A DNA stretch of 64,000 nucleotides from Notamacropus eugenii (taxonomy: Eukaryota; Chordata; Mammalia; Diprotodontia; Macropodidae), in contig NC_092875.1 of assembly GCF_028372415.1 (NCBI RefSeq), forward strand, positions 191,795,522-191,859,521, given 5' to 3'. This document shows, piece after piece, positions 11,809 through 22,279 of this stretch. A program made the position numbers and the translations under genes. Position 1 is the stretch's first letter, and the number at the start of each line of letters is the position of its first letter. The notes below the pieces were generated by a model that did not search any database, was not told the DNA's origin, and was given only the letters and a program-made list of their open reading frames with translations.

Positions 11809-12030
11809 GGGAGAGCTGTGGATAGGGCGCTATGCCTAGATTCAGGAAGATGTAGGTTCAATCCAGCCTCAGATATTCACTACCTCCATGACCTTGAGCC
11901 AGTCACATTACTGTTCCATTTTTTTAGTTTCTGCATCTATAAAATGGGAATAATAATAATGCCTACTTTCCAGGGATGTTATGAGGATCAAGTGAAATAA
12001 TATTTGTGAAAGCATTGTCAAACATCACTG
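11809..12030 (+). mobile_element. tRNA-type SINE with MIR-like 3' part
   Basis: Head GTGGATAGGGCGCTATGCCT, box-B-like GGTTCAATCC, core CATGACCTTGAGCCAGTCAC, and 3' GGGATGTTATGAGGATCAAG. Confidence 0.8.
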
Positions 12031-12039
12031 AAGGTCCCG

Positions 12040-12345
12040 GTAAAACTACCTCTTTCATAAAGCCTTTCCTCACTTCTCTCATGTACTTGTCTGAGTTCCT
12101 GGTATAGTCAGAGCTACAGAAATTACCTTATTGTTCTCTGCGCTCATTTTATCTCCCCAAGAAGATCTTAAGGAACAAAAAAGGACAAGGGCAATCTTCA
12201 TGATCCATTGATATGCCTCGTGCTCCCCTCACCCCTGCTTAAAGCTATGTTGGGCACATAGTGGATACTCAATTCTATTAACTTAATTCAACAAGACTTT
12301 AGTACTTCCTATGTGGCAGGCACTCTGCTGTTCCTGGCAGGGGTG
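12040..12345 (+). mobile_element. L2 3' end, sense, abutting a short antisense L2 end
   Basis: Sense: AAAGCCTTTCCTCACTTCTC and GTTGGGCACATAGTGGATAC to about 12,283. Then AGACTTTAGTACTTCCTATG with TGGCAGGCACTCTGCTG is the complementary L2 terminus (12,283-12,345). Two L2 3' ends meet tail to tail. Confidence 0.65.
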
Positions 12346-13190
12346 CAGGGAGGGGGGAAGAGTTTACCAAAAAAATAATACCTGACCATTTCTATCTTTT
12401 TTCTCCTGTGTTCTAATCTAACATGGGCACAAACACAAGTAATATAAAAGTAAATGTAAAACAATTTGAAGGTAAGTCAATAACCCTAGTAAATATTTGC
12501 TGATTGATATATTTATCAAGTCTCTTAATCCATCAACCATATTTTTTTAGTATAGTAGGATTAAAGGTAAACAAAGAAAAGTATGTTTCTGAGGGGTACA
12601 AAGTTATGCAAATCAAATGTTATTGAGGATAACGTGATTATGAAAATGAAGCACATAATGATATGAGCTTTGTTTTGAAGTAAAGCCATTTCTCAAACAA
12701 GCTACTTATTCCCAGACTAGCCAAAATAGCAGTTCCTGTGATGAACAAGGTACATTTCAGATTCAGCAATGTGCTATCTTATTGGTCCAAGGATGGCCAT
12801 AACACAAACAGCATCTGTTAAGGATCTGGGTCCATTCTGATAAGATCATTCTGCCTGAGAGCCTAATCTTCTGTCCAAAAAAGTCTAATTTTGCTCACAG
12901 TGTAAAAGAAAAAAATGGTATATTCCTTTAGTGTCAATGGACCAGATTGTCTCTCCAGTTTGTGTGATGGGGGGACTTGGTTGCATTCCCAGCTATGGCT
13001 CTCCTTCATGGCTCATTGCCTTGCACTGAGTTTTTAATGAAGTCAGTTTCAAAACAGAGTGATCATCCCCCAAACCTTGAAATATCTTCCTTGATGCTGG
13101 AACGTTCAGGTTCTCTGATTTTAAGGGAAACACATCCAACACACAGCTTAGTAATAACAACAACAATTTACACAGTTATACAAAATACTT
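12346..13190. other. Unassigned sequence
   Basis: No repeat recognised apart from short AT-rich words. A 102-codon frame (12,977-13,285) ends in the neighbouring TATG-rich tract and is not credible. Confidence 0.35.
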
Positions 13191-13326
13191 TGTGCATATT
13201 TATGTATATATGTGATTATGTACCTGTTATACATGATTATATATGTATGCACATGTGTGGTTATATATCTAAAATACACATATAAGATTATCCCATGTTT
13301 TATACTTACATATATGTGATTCTATA

Positions 13327-13407
<81 letters not shown>
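13191..13407. repeat. TATG-rich tract, (TG)n then (AG)n microsatellite
   Basis: AT/TATG alternation, then TG repeats (13,327-13,348) switching to about 30 AG units to 13,407. The same TG-to-AG switch recurs at 46,028. Confidence 0.95.
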
Positions 13408-13411
<4 letters not shown>

Positions 13412-13454
13412 ATCCTCTGGTTCTCACAATGACTCATATTAATAAATATTCTTA

Positions 13455-13592
13455 TTAATTCTGTTTTACAACTGATGAACCTGAGGCCTAGAGATTAGAT
13501 GAGTTGCCCAGGGTTACTTGAAAATTGTCTGAGGCAAGATTTGAACTCAAGTCTTCCAGAGTTCAAGTCCAGCACTCTGTCCATTTTGCCAA
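13455..13592 (-). mobile_element. tRNA-type SINE, antisense fragment
   Basis: CTGATGAACCTGAGGCCTAG, GAGTTGCCCAGGGTTACTTG, then TTTGAACTCAAGTCTTCCAG and AGCACTCTGTCCATTTTGCC give antisense core-to-head order. Confidence 0.8.
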
Positions 13593-13597
13593 ACATT

Positions 13598-13685
13598 TAT
13601 GTGGCCCCATTTCCTCCTCTATAAAATAAGGTAGCTGGATTAGATGAGCTCCAATGTCCCTTCCAGTTCTGAAATTCTATTGAGC
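13598..13685 (+). mobile_element. MIR3-type SINE 3' piece
   Basis: GGATTAGATGAGCTCCAATG then TCCCTTCCAGTTCTGAAATT and CTATTG: the L3-type tail. Confidence 0.65.
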
Positions 13686-13689
13686 CAAT

Positions 13690-14605
13690 CACCCTGGATT
13701 TAGCTATTACTCTGCTTTCCCAGTGTTTCCACTTTCTATGCTAAGGATAACTATATCCTATAAATATTAGTTTAGGAAAGGCAGGGACCCCTTTCTGTCT
13801 TCCAAAGATTCCAGAACTGGGCATGTTCTAACTCAGTCTTTATGAGAGATCCTGTACTATTTTCTTGCTATAGTTCCAACATCCTTTCCCTCAGTAAGTA
13901 GGCAAATCCAAAGCTGGTATTGTTAAATATATACACTTTCCCCTCTCACCCTCACCCCCAAGAGAGTTTCCAAGTGAGGGATCATTACCTATTTCTAATT
14001 CACTTTATTTCAAACTATTGACACCATGTAATGAGCCATGAAGGAGATCCAGGTTAGAGAGTGACCCAGGCAAGCCTTCCAGCCTCATGCCAGGTCTGGG
14101 AGCATATTGTCACTCACTGTGAGTTGCCCTCCCCTCTCAGCATGTACTCAGAGGGCACATCCACTCAGCTGCTGCTCATGGCAGTGTGACAAACCAAAGA
14201 ACCTTGCTCCAGGCAGACCATATTATGCTGAATACCTGACTTTCTTAAAAAATGAGCCTGGAAAACTTCCCAGATGATATATCTGTGCCCTCTAATACAC
14301 AGCCCAAGAGGATGGGGTTGAAGAAGGAGGCAATGAGGAGGATTGATGGACTGCTCTATTTATATTCCATTGATGGACTAATCTGTCTCACACACCTGGA
14401 GGTGATCTGAGCCCCTGCCCACACAAAGGAATCCTGGCTTCTCTTGGTTCACTAACAAGCCCAAACTAAGTTCCAACATCAGGGGGACCGGTATGTTCAG
14501 GTGTACAATCTGGATAGCAATGGGGAACCAGCTGTAAGATTGCCCCACTTGGCAGGCAACTTTTTGAGGTGGTGTGAAGGGTGGAAGGAGTGAGGAGCAG
14601 GAGTA
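13690..14605. other. Unassigned sequence
   Basis: About 0.9 kb of non-repetitive, moderately GC-rich DNA. No frame above about 85 codons and no motif recognised. Confidence 0.35.
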
Positions 14606-14609
14606 CGCC

Positions 14610-14845
14610 AGAGATTCTGTATAAAGGATCACAGGATCATAGCCTAAGGGGACTCAAGGGTCCCCTTGAAGGAACTCAAGGCCAACTCATCCAACCCCAC
14701 GGTTTTACAATAATGAACTTGAGATTCAGAGAGTCTAATTGTCATTTCCCAGCTGGTAACTGGCTTAGGTGAGATTTGAACCTAGAGTCACTGACTCCAA
14801 ATCCACTCCTCTACAAATCACCTGCATCATGTTGCCTCACTGTTA
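14610..14845 (-). mobile_element. MIR/tRNA-type SINE, antisense
   Basis: GGCCAACTCATCCAACCCCA, AATGAACTTGAGATTCAGAG, AGATTTGAACCTAGAGTCAC and ATCCACTCCTCTAC follow the antisense SINE order. Confidence 0.75.
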
Positions 14846-14980
14846 TAATGAGCCTTTATTCTTTTCCTTTTCTTCCATTTTACTTTTGCTCATCAGTGGG
14901 GTTCCTACTTTTTTTTTTATCCTCAGAGTACACATTTTTATATTATACATAAATTTTTTAGAAAGTTCTTTTTTTTAACC

Positions 14981-15565
14981 TCAGTGGTTAACTGGGTTTG
15001 GTGGGATTGTAGGAAGCAGGGGAACCAAATCCTCCCTGCTGTCACCAGGACTTCTTTGAGACTTGTCTTCCTCTTTGAAATCTGTGAACCATTTTGTTCT
15101 TTGTAGCTGGGTAGGGCACATGGAGTAAGGGGACAACCTCCAAGCCAGGATGAGTGACAGCAACAATGATTGGAAATTGACAGAAATGCACCCTCTCAGG
15201 TTGTGCTCTGCTGTGCTGACTGCTCCTTGCTGACCTCTTAGGAATGAGGAAAGCCAGCTCCAGAAGTGGGTGAAGCCATCTCTCACTCTGACATTTAATT
15301 TACCTGAGAGCACAATAATCAGGGTGAGAATCAAATAGTCTGAAATTTCACTCAAGTGAGCAAAAGCTAAATGTTTGTACCCTGGTGGAAAGTGATGCTT
15401 TCCTTCTGAACCAGAAGGTGGTATGGACAACCTACCCAAGGAAAGAGGAAAGGAACCAGGGCCCTTCTTCTTTATGTGTCCATGAATATATCTTTGGAGA
15501 AACACAGGCCTCCATAAAATAGTGTCAACATCCCAACATTTCATCAGCTGTTGTTCTGGAGCCAT
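14981..15565 (-). CDS. Unidentified 194-codon open reading frame (doubtful)
   Basis: Longest frame in the window not explained by a repeat. It opens with a true ATG (MAPEQQLMKCWD) and ends at VNH plus stop. There is one hydrophobic stretch (ISDYLILTLIIVLS, about residues 74-87), an RVRDGFTHFW segment, and a charged C-terminus (FKEEDKSQRSPGDSREDL). No known domain recognised and no signal peptide. The Kozak context is weak (T at -3, G at +4). No TATA box, splice partner or poly-A signal is obvious. The DNA is a little GC-richer than its surroundings, so chance persistence is plausible. It could also be a coding remnant or conserved non-coding DNA that happens to be open. Confidence 0.15.
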   Translation of the reverse strand: MAPEQQLMKCWDVDTILWRPVFLQRYIHGHIKKKGPGSFPLSLGRLSIPPSGSEGKHHFPPGYKHLAFAHLSEISDYLILTLIIVLSGKLNVRVRDGFTHFWSWLSSFLRGQQGAVSTAEHNLRGCISVNFQSLLLSLILAWRLSPYSMCPTQLQRTKWFTDFKEEDKSQRSPGDSREDLVPLLPTIPPNPVNH

Positions 15566-15584
15566 AAAGGATTTCCCTCTTACT

Positions 15585-16107
15585 CTCTAGCTCAAGGAAC
15601 TGCAGCAGCTTCCTGTTGCCTCTGAGATACAATTTGGCATTTAAAGCCCTTCACAATCTGGCTCCCATCTATCTTTACAAGCTGATTACATATTACCCTC
15701 CTGCATTTCACTCTATATTCCAGCCAAACTGGCTTGCTTGCTTAACCCAACATAGGGCCTTCCATGTCTGCCTCCATGCATTTGCCCTGACTTTCGCCTA
15801 TGCCGAGAAAGATCTTCCTTCTTATCTCTCACCCCTTGGAACCCGGAGCTTCCCACAAGGCTCAGTTTAATGATTACTTCCTATAGGAAACCTTTCCTGA
15901 TTTCCCAAGCAATTAGTGCCATACTCTTTGCCCCTTCCCCTCAAAAACGAAAACAAAAACTCTTCTGTGTTTGTTTTGAATAATTTTGTATTTATGGATC
16001 TGAGCTTCTACCTGAAGTCTTTTCTGTCCCTCCTGTCCCTCCATGCTATTACTTCCTCTCCCCTCAACCATTTAGTATTCATTAAATATGTATATATGCA
16101 TGTGTGT
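15585..16107 (+). mobile_element. L2 LINE 3' region, sense (left part)
   Basis: CATTTAAAGCCCTTCACAAT, CATTTGCCCTGACTTTCGCC and GAAACCTTTCCTGATTTCCC follow the L2 ORF2 end and 3' UTR. It breaks at 16,107 and continues after 16,450. Confidence 0.85.
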
Positions 16108-16433
16108 CTGTCTTAAGAACTTTGGAATTGATTGTGTGACAGGGGAGACACTGGCACAGGACTGGTAAGCATGGCGTGCCCACATCAGAAAAGGTGCTGC
16201 ACTCTTTGAGCAAAGCAGAATTGAAACAACTCAAAGGAAATGGAGGATGCGCAGATTTAGAATATCCACCCCAACTGTTCACATGGAGTATATGTGCCTA
16301 ATTTGTGGTAGAGCATTCTGAGTTTGTATTGGTTTGACCAGCCACAATCAGACATACAGAAACTTGACTCTACCATAGTGATGCCACTTTGGTCCTCTTT
16401 GAGAAAAAAGGACAACAACCAACCAACCAATCA
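16108..16433 (+). mobile_element. RTE-like LINE 3' fragment with C2H2-like C-terminus
   Basis: A 326-bp insertion flanked by perfect 16-bp copies of ATATATGCATGTGTGT (16,092-16,107 and 16,434-16,449). Sense translation gives HIRKGAALFEQSRIETTQRK, then CLICGRAF…IGLTSHNQTY, i.e. the C..C…H….[HY] pattern seen at the C-terminus of several non-LTR retrotransposon ORF2 proteins (first Cys pair and first His kept). After the stop comes the tail TTTGGTCCTCTTTGAGAAAA with GGACAACAACC. That tail matches the SINEs at 19,908, 38,650, 40,195 and 52,320, suggesting a LINE/SINE pair. 5'-truncated. Confidence 0.75.
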
Positions 16434-16449
16434 ATATATGCATGTGTGT

Positions 16450-16479
16450 ATATGTGTGCATATATACATATACATATAG

Positions 16480-16522
<43 letters not shown>

Positions 16523-16650
16523 CTCTTACATGGAAGGTCATTGTATTTCCCAACTAGAACATAAGCTCCTTGAGGGTGGGGGCTGTTTTGTTTTTATCTT
16601 TGCTTAGCACCTGGTACATAGTGCTTTCAATAAATGATTATTGGCTAATT
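16450..16650 (+). mobile_element. L2 3' end, sense (right part), with (CA)n
   Basis: A CA microsatellite (16,482-16,516) expanded next to the target duplication. The L2 terminus then follows: CATAAGCTCCTTGAGGGTGG … GCACCTGGTACATAGTGC with TTTCAATAAATGAT. Confidence 0.85.
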
Positions 16651-16737
16651 GTTGTCCTCTAATTTCTTTCAATGATCACAGGCAGTGGTTCTGCAATGCT
16701 TAAGTGAACTCAAGGGGGATAGTGATCATCTGACCAT

Positions 16738-16962
16738 CTGCATCTATATGGTGTAGTAGATAGAGGGCTGGCTCTATTTTCCTGGAGTCCTGAAGATGAG
16801 TTCAAATTTAACTTCAGAAACTTACTAGCTGTGTGACACTGGGTTAATCACTTCACCTCTATTTTTCTTGATTATAAAATAATGCCTATCTAGCAGGGTG
16901 GTTAGGATGATAAAATAAGATAATAATTGATAGTAGATGCTACATAAATGTTTATTTCCTGT
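16738..16962 (+). mobile_element. tRNA-type SINE with MIR-like end
   Basis: ATGGTGTAGTAGATAGAGGG, TTACTAGCTGTGTGACACTG and a CTATCTAGCAGGGTGGTTAG 3' part. Confidence 0.8.
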
Positions 16963-16967
16963 CAGCA

Positions 16968-17065
16968 TCTTTTAGACAGGGACTATTTATTTTTATCCTT
17001 GTGTCTTCAGAGCCTTACACGGGGTCTGGCATGTTGAAGACACAATACATGTTTACTCAATTGAA
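16968..17065 (+). mobile_element. L2 3' end fragment
   Basis: TTTTAGACAGGGACTATTTA … CCTTGTGTCTTCAGAGCC then GGTCTGGCATG and CAATACATG: the L2 terminus, diverged. Confidence 0.6.
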
Positions 17066-17470
17066 CTTTGGAGACACTAACACGACTGGATTTAGGAACT
17101 GGCATCATGCAGGCAATGATTTTTACTGTTCCTGTTCTCAGACTACTGAACATTGCCAAAGGAAAGCCTCAAAACTGAGCTCATTTTATTCACTATAATT
17201 TTAGAGTACACATAAAAAGCCGGGCATTTTCTGCCTCTCTCTAAACCTTTCAAACCATTCTCATTAATTTCCCATCTTAGTGATACAACAACTTTTGAAG
17301 TCCTTTCTTCCCTCCTCAATTCCTCAGTCATGCCCATAATAATAGATGATTTGACTACTTCATTTGCTCGAGACCATTTGAGGTAAGTTTCCTCAATTTC
17401 TTCCCTGTTCCTCAAAATGTCTCTGCATTGTCATCCCTGATCTCCTTCACTCTGGTGACAGAGTAAAAAT
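17066..17470. other. Unassigned sequence
   Basis: T/C-rich on the plus strand. A 90-codon minus-strand frame (17,143-17,415) is charged and has no motif. Possibly remote L2, not assignable. Confidence 0.3.
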
Positions 17471-17474
17471 TCAA

Positions 17475-17615
17475 GTTAATTAAAAAATATTTATTGAGCA
17501 CATACTATGGCAAAACAGTACTTGTCCTCAAGGGGTTTATGTTCTCTGGGAGAAGACAATAAATACACACATAAAAATACATACAAATAATATAAATACA
17601 GAATATTTTTAAATG
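17475..17615 (-). mobile_element. L2 LINE, antisense (part before L1 insertion)
   Basis: AAATATTTATTGAGCACATA, CTCAAGGGGTTTATGTTCTC, GGGAGAAGACAATAAATACA: the antisense L2 3' end. The next part of the same L2 resumes at about 18,768. Confidence 0.75.
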
Positions 17616-17619
17616 AAAA

Positions 17620-18766
17620 GTATCAAAAACTGAGAACATAAGAAAAATTTCCCAAGGGAAAAATTTGTGACCAAATAAGAGATAGAGTGTATTACAAGAT
17701 ATAAATGGATAATTTTGATTATCTTAAATTTAAAAGATTTTACAAAGAAAACAAATGCAAGTAAGAATAGAATGAAGTTAGAAAGCTAGGAAACAATTTT
17801 TGCATCAAGTGTCTCTGATAAAGGCCTCATTTTTCAATTATATAGAAAACTGAGTCAAATTTATAAGAATACAGATCATTCCTCAATTGATAAATGGTCA
17901 AAGGATATGAACAGGCAGTTTTCAGATGAAGAGATCAAAGATATATGTATATCTTTATACATATATAGTCATATAAAAATACTCTAAATCACTATTAATT
18001 AGAGAAATGCACATTAAAATAACTCTCAGGTATCACTTCAAATCTATTAGATTGGCTAATATGCCAGAAAAGGAAAATGATAAGTGTTGGAGAGCATGTG
18101 GGAAAATTGGGACACACATGCACTGTTGGTGGAGTTGTGAACTGATCCAACCATCCTGGAGAACAATTTGGAACTATGTTCAAAGAGCAATCAAACTGTA
18201 TATACTCTTTGATCCAGCAATACCACTACTAGGTCTACATCCCAAAGAGATCATAAAATAGGGGAAAAGACCTACATACAACTAAATAGTTGTAGTAGCT
18301 CTTTTTGTGGTGGCAAAGAATTGGAAATTGGGAGGATGCTCATCAATAGGGAGTTAGCTGAATACCTTGTGTGAAAATCAACTATGACAGACTTAGCTCT
18401 TCTCAGCAATGCAATGATCCAAAATAATCCCAAAAGACTCTTGATGGAAAATATTATCTACATTTAGAGAAAGAACTGATGGAGTCTGAATGCAGATCAA
18501 AGTATATCTTCATTTTATTTTTTTGTTTGTTTTTTTCCTTTGCAAACTATATTTTTTTTGGTGCAAACCTTTTTTTCACAACAGGACAAATACAGAAATG
18601 TGCTTTATATGATCACAGATATATAACTTATATCAAATTGTTTGCCATCTTAGGGAGGTGGGAGGGAAGGGAGTAAGGGAGAACATTTGAAACTCAAAAT
18701 TTTATAAAAAATTAATATTAAAAATTATCTTTACATATAATTGAAAAAAATACTATAAAAAAAGAT
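17620..18766 (+). mobile_element. 5'-truncated L1 LINE, sense, inserted in L2
   Basis: Carries the ORF2 C-terminal end and 3' UTR. An 84-codon frame (18,007-18,261) reads IKITLRYHFKSIRLANMPEK, CWRACGKIGTHMHCWWSCEL, then FDPAIPLLGLHP. The first matches human L1 ORF2 RYHLTPVRMA, the second the Cys-rich C-terminal segment, the third FDPAIPLLGIYP. The ORF2 tail after 18,260 has lost sequence near 18,365. The 3' UTR TTAGGGAGGTGGGAGGGAAG with ACTCAAAATTTTATAAAAA ends in A-rich sequence at about 18,766. Dead copy. Confidence 0.9.
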
Positions 18767-18767
18767 A

Positions 18768-18955
18768 AAAATCTCCTGTAGGAGATGGCACCTAAATTGT
18801 ACTTCAAAGAAACCTGAGGATTCTATAAGATAGAGGTGAGAAGGAACAACATTTAGCATGATATGGGAGGGAGAGAGATATATAAAGGAAAGAGAATGCA
18901 GGCTAATGAAATGTATTGTGTGTAGGGGAACAGAGATGGGTGGGGGCCAGACTGT
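18768..18955 (-). mobile_element. L2 LINE, antisense (part after L1 insertion)
   Basis: AATCTCCTGTAGGAGATGGC, TTCAAAGAAACCTGAGGATT and ATAGAGGTGAGAAGGAACAA continue the L2 from 17,615 in antisense order, confirming that L1 split it. Confidence 0.7.
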
Positions 18956-19025
18956 CAGTCAATCCGTCAACAAGCATTTATTACGCACTTACTAGGTGCC
19001 AGACACTGCTAAGCACTAGTGAAGA
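18956..19025 (-). mobile_element. Second L2 3' end, antisense
   Basis: CAACAAGCATTTATTACGCA and CTTACTAGGTGCCAGACACT are the L2 terminal block in reverse complement. Confidence 0.85.
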
Positions 19026-19264
19026 GAATGTAATGTGAGAACTTAACAATGGGAACCTCGTCCTTTGAAACATATGTTGTGAGCTTGGCCTGATGCAATC
19101 CCCCACATGGACTTCAAAGTATCCATAGGTACTGTAAGGCTATTTCCTGTTAGCTTATTATGATGAAGAAAGGGCCTCTTTGATTGCCTGCGGAATTGAA
19201 ATTGATTGTCTATACAAAAGACTCCCATGGGCACAGCTTGACTTCTTCTGGTTGTAAGGAAGAA
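19026..19264. other. Unassigned sequence
   Basis: Non-repetitive stretch between L2 and the GA tract. Nothing recognised. Confidence 0.3.
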
Positions 19265-19269
19265 CTGTG

Positions 19270-19562
<293 letters not shown>

Positions 19563-19904
19563 GCTTGTGCCACCAACCTATTGTCTCCACCCCATCTGAG
19601 TTGTCATGAAACCATAAGCACATGGCTCTGCTGTTGCTTGTGCCTCTTTTGGGTCTTTTCTCCCCTACTCTTAGGTAAAGCTGTAGATGACTACAGGCTT
19701 GGAACTTTGTAAGATAGGGAGAGCAAGCAAAGGTCCAGGAATGGAAGTTTGTATCAGAATTTTCCAGCAGCCAAGCTCAGGAAGGAGCGACCTGTTTGAT
19801 CCAGCCTAGCAGCAAATCAGACTTGGCAGCTGAGATGTTTGCTGGAGAAATTTCTTCATTGACTCTATTACATTCCTAAGTGAACTTGGTGGAGCAATAC
19901 TTTG
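19563..19904. other. Unassigned sequence
   Basis: Non-repetitive, about 46% GC by eye. Could be the 5' extension of the antisense composite SINE that follows, but not demonstrable. Confidence 0.3.
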
Positions 19905-19907
19905 TAG

Positions 19908-20190
19908 ACAGTTGTGTTTGTCCTTCATTTTCGAAGAGGACCATGACATTAGGGAGATGATATGACTTGGAACTGATTTTGATTTGAGTAAGGGAGGGTG
20001 TGCAAGTTCACCAATCTCACTTTCTCCTCCAGAACCATCTGGGTCCAGTGGCCAGATATTCATCAGGATGACTGAAGATGGTCCAGGATGCAATGGGAGA
20101 CCCTGGTCCTTTTAGGCTAAGCCCCGTTAGATTCTCACTTTAATTGAAGTAACCACTTTGTAGCAACTATGTTAAATTTAAACCCACTAT
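19908..20190 (-). mobile_element. Composite SINE with RTE-like tail, antisense
   Basis: The plus strand begins TTGTGTTTGTCCTTCATTTT with CGAAGAGGACCATGACATTA (complement of the tail GGTCCTCTTCGA…GAAGGACAAAC). It continues with CTCACTTTCTCCTCCAGAAC, CATCTGGGTCCAGTGGCCAG and GGGAGACCCTGGTCCTTTTA. Same family as the copies at 40,195 and 52,320. Confidence 0.85.
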
Positions 20191-20376
20191 CCCCAGTGAC
20201 AAAGGTAGCATAAGGGAGAGTAATACACCTTGTTTTGGGAGGAACTTTTATTCACATTGTATTCACATTGTATCTTCTCAGTACATATCTCTCTGAAAAA
20301 TCTAATCGATATTGATTGATTTTCTGATGTTGGCGTACTAATAGATCAATTAATGATATAACATAGGTTTTACTTA

Positions 20377-20622
20377 CCCTTCAGTCATTTCAGTCACATC
20401 TGACTCTTTGCGACTCCTTTTGGGGTTTTCTAGGCAAAGACACTGAAGTAGTTCACCATTTCCTTCTCCAGCTCATTTTATAGACAGAACTGAGGCAAAC
20501 AGAGTGAATTGACTTGCCCAGGCTCATACAAGTGTCTGAGGCTGGATTTGAACTCAGGAAGATGAGTCTTCCTGATTACAAGCCCAGTGCTCTATCCTCT
20601 GTGCCTTCCAGATGCCCAGGTA
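20377..20622 (-). mobile_element. tRNA-derived SINE with RTE-like tail, antisense, near full length
   Basis: CACATCTGACTCTTTGCGAC (tail), TTTGGGGTTTTCTAGGCAAA, CATTTCCTTCTCCAGCTCAT, GGATTTGAACTCAGGAAGAT and CAGTGCTCTATCCTCTGTGC (head). All blocks are in antisense order. Confidence 0.9.
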
Positions 20623-20824
20623 CTATTTAAAATTGCCAATTGATATTGGGAACAACACACCAGAATAGAGGCTAAAGTTGATAGCAACAGAAATCATTCG
20701 CAACCTCTCAGGGTCACCCTCAGAATCCTGAGAGTAGATATAGCTAAATTTGCTCTAAAGGGGACTGGATCTCTCCATGTGAATGTGAGTTAGGATGAGG
20801 ACCCCTAGAGTCTCATAAGACTAT

Positions 20825-20960
20825 ACAAAAGAAGGCAAAAATGACCCTATCCTGAAGGAGCTCGCATGTTAATGTGACAGCTACATGAATCATTAGGTAG
20901 ATAAGTAGATATACATAGAGTAGAGGGAAGGTGATCTCAGGAGGTAATCCAAACTGTGGA
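20825..20960 (-). mobile_element. L2 3' region, antisense
   Basis: CCTATCCTGAAGGAGCTCGC, ATGTTAATGTGACAGCTACA and GAGGGAAGGTGATCTCAGGA match antisense L2 after its terminal block. Confidence 0.6.
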
Positions 20961-20974
20961 ACAAGGAACCTTGG

Positions 20975-21480
20975 TCTTCATTAAGGCTCATCCTTCTCCA
21001 TGTATTCTTTAGCACATTTCTTCCTACCTCCTCCAGAACTGTGTGTCACTAGTCATTCTCTATCTCTCATGACTCTTTAATCTCTTTTCCTCCAAAGGCT
21101 GCTTCTCCTTTGCATGCCAATATTCTCAGCTCTTCCTGATCTTAAGTCAGCCTTTCTTTGACTTTTCTTTCTCATTTATCTTATGGAGTTGTCTATACCT
21201 TCTACTTCTTTGCCACTCACTCTCCTCAGGTTATGGCAATATGGACACTGTTCATATGACTCGGTTGAAACTTCTCTTGCAAAGATCGAAAGGGCTTCCT
21301 AATTGCTGAATCCTATTACCCCCTTTTCAGTTCCCATTTTTCTTTTTATATCTATATCATTTGACTTTATTGTCTAGCCCCTTCCACTTTCTAACCTCCC
21401 TTCCCTTGAGTTCAGAAATGCCAGGGTCTCCTGACCATCCTCGTAACTTTTGAGTTATTCCTTCCCTGTGCCTTTTGCTC
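20975..21480 (+). mobile_element. L2 ORF2 fragment, sense
   Basis: CGGTTGAAACTTCTCTTGCA, AAGGGCTTCCTAATTGCTGA and CTTTATTGTCTAGCCCCTTC align in order with the L2 RT region upstream of the DHPLL segment. Diverged. A purine-rich GAAGAGGAAGAGGAGGAG run follows at 21,508-21,535. Confidence 0.55.
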
Positions 21481-21545
21481 TATATGAGTAGTGGTACAAG
21501 GTTGAGGAGAAGAAGAGGAAGAGGAGGAGAACAACCACCACCTAA

Positions 21546-21799
21546 GGTAACTTAAGCATGAATTAACTGACTATAATGTTCAAGACAAAGCAACTTATTT
21601 GCTGGTCAGGATGTGTATAGAAAAATATCATGTTTTGTTTTGTATAATTTTAGATGGATGCTAACAAACTGAATAACGTTCAACATTAGGGTAATTGTGG
21701 TGGCAATGTAGGAGATGCTTAAAATGAAATTATATAATGGACATTGAAAGGAACCAGGGCTTTGTAGCTGGGGAAAAAAGATGAACTACAGGCAACCCT
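21546..21799. other. Unassigned sequence
   Basis: AT-rich, no repeat recognised. Confidence 0.3.
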
Positions 21800-22080
21800 G
21801 TAGTTATTCTCTGATATTTAAAGTCTTAATATGGCATAGAAGAGTTATACTTTCTCTGAACAGATTGGGAAAAGAACTAGGACCCAGGGAAGGAATTATT
21901 TTGGTTTGACATAGGGAAGACCTTTGGAATAGAGAAGTCTAAAAATTGTATGGATCACTTTGTGTAGGTTCCTATTAGTGGAATTATTCAAGTGGAAGCT
22001 GAAGGATGAACTCTCAGGTGTGTTTGACTAGATGACTTCAAAGATCCCTATCAATTCGAGATTCTCTAATTCTATTAATC
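21800..22080 (+). mobile_element. CR1/L3 LINE 3' end, sense
   Basis: GTGGAATTATTCAAGTGGAA, GTTTGACTAGATGACTTCAA, GATCCCTATCAATTCGAGAT and terminal TCTCTAATTCTATTAATC match the CR1/L3 3' end and its ATTCTATG-type repeat. Confidence 0.65.
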
Positions 22081-22167
22081 TACCCATTATCAAGGGAGGC
22101 CAATGACTTCAAAATCATTTATGTGTAACTTTTAGCTATGGATATGCCCTGATGGCTTAGGGTGTCT

Positions 22168-22275
22168 GGAGCATATCCACTCAATCGATAAATATTAATT
22201 AAGCACTTACTGGTGTGTTAGACATTACAGTATGGGTTAGAGATAGAAATAAAAGGCAAGACTAGTTTCTACCGT
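22168..22275 (-). mobile_element. L2 3' end, antisense
   Basis: CAATCGATAAATATTAATTA with AGCACTTACTGGTGTGTTAG is the reverse-complement L2 terminus. Confidence 0.7.
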
Positions 22276-22279
22276 ATTT

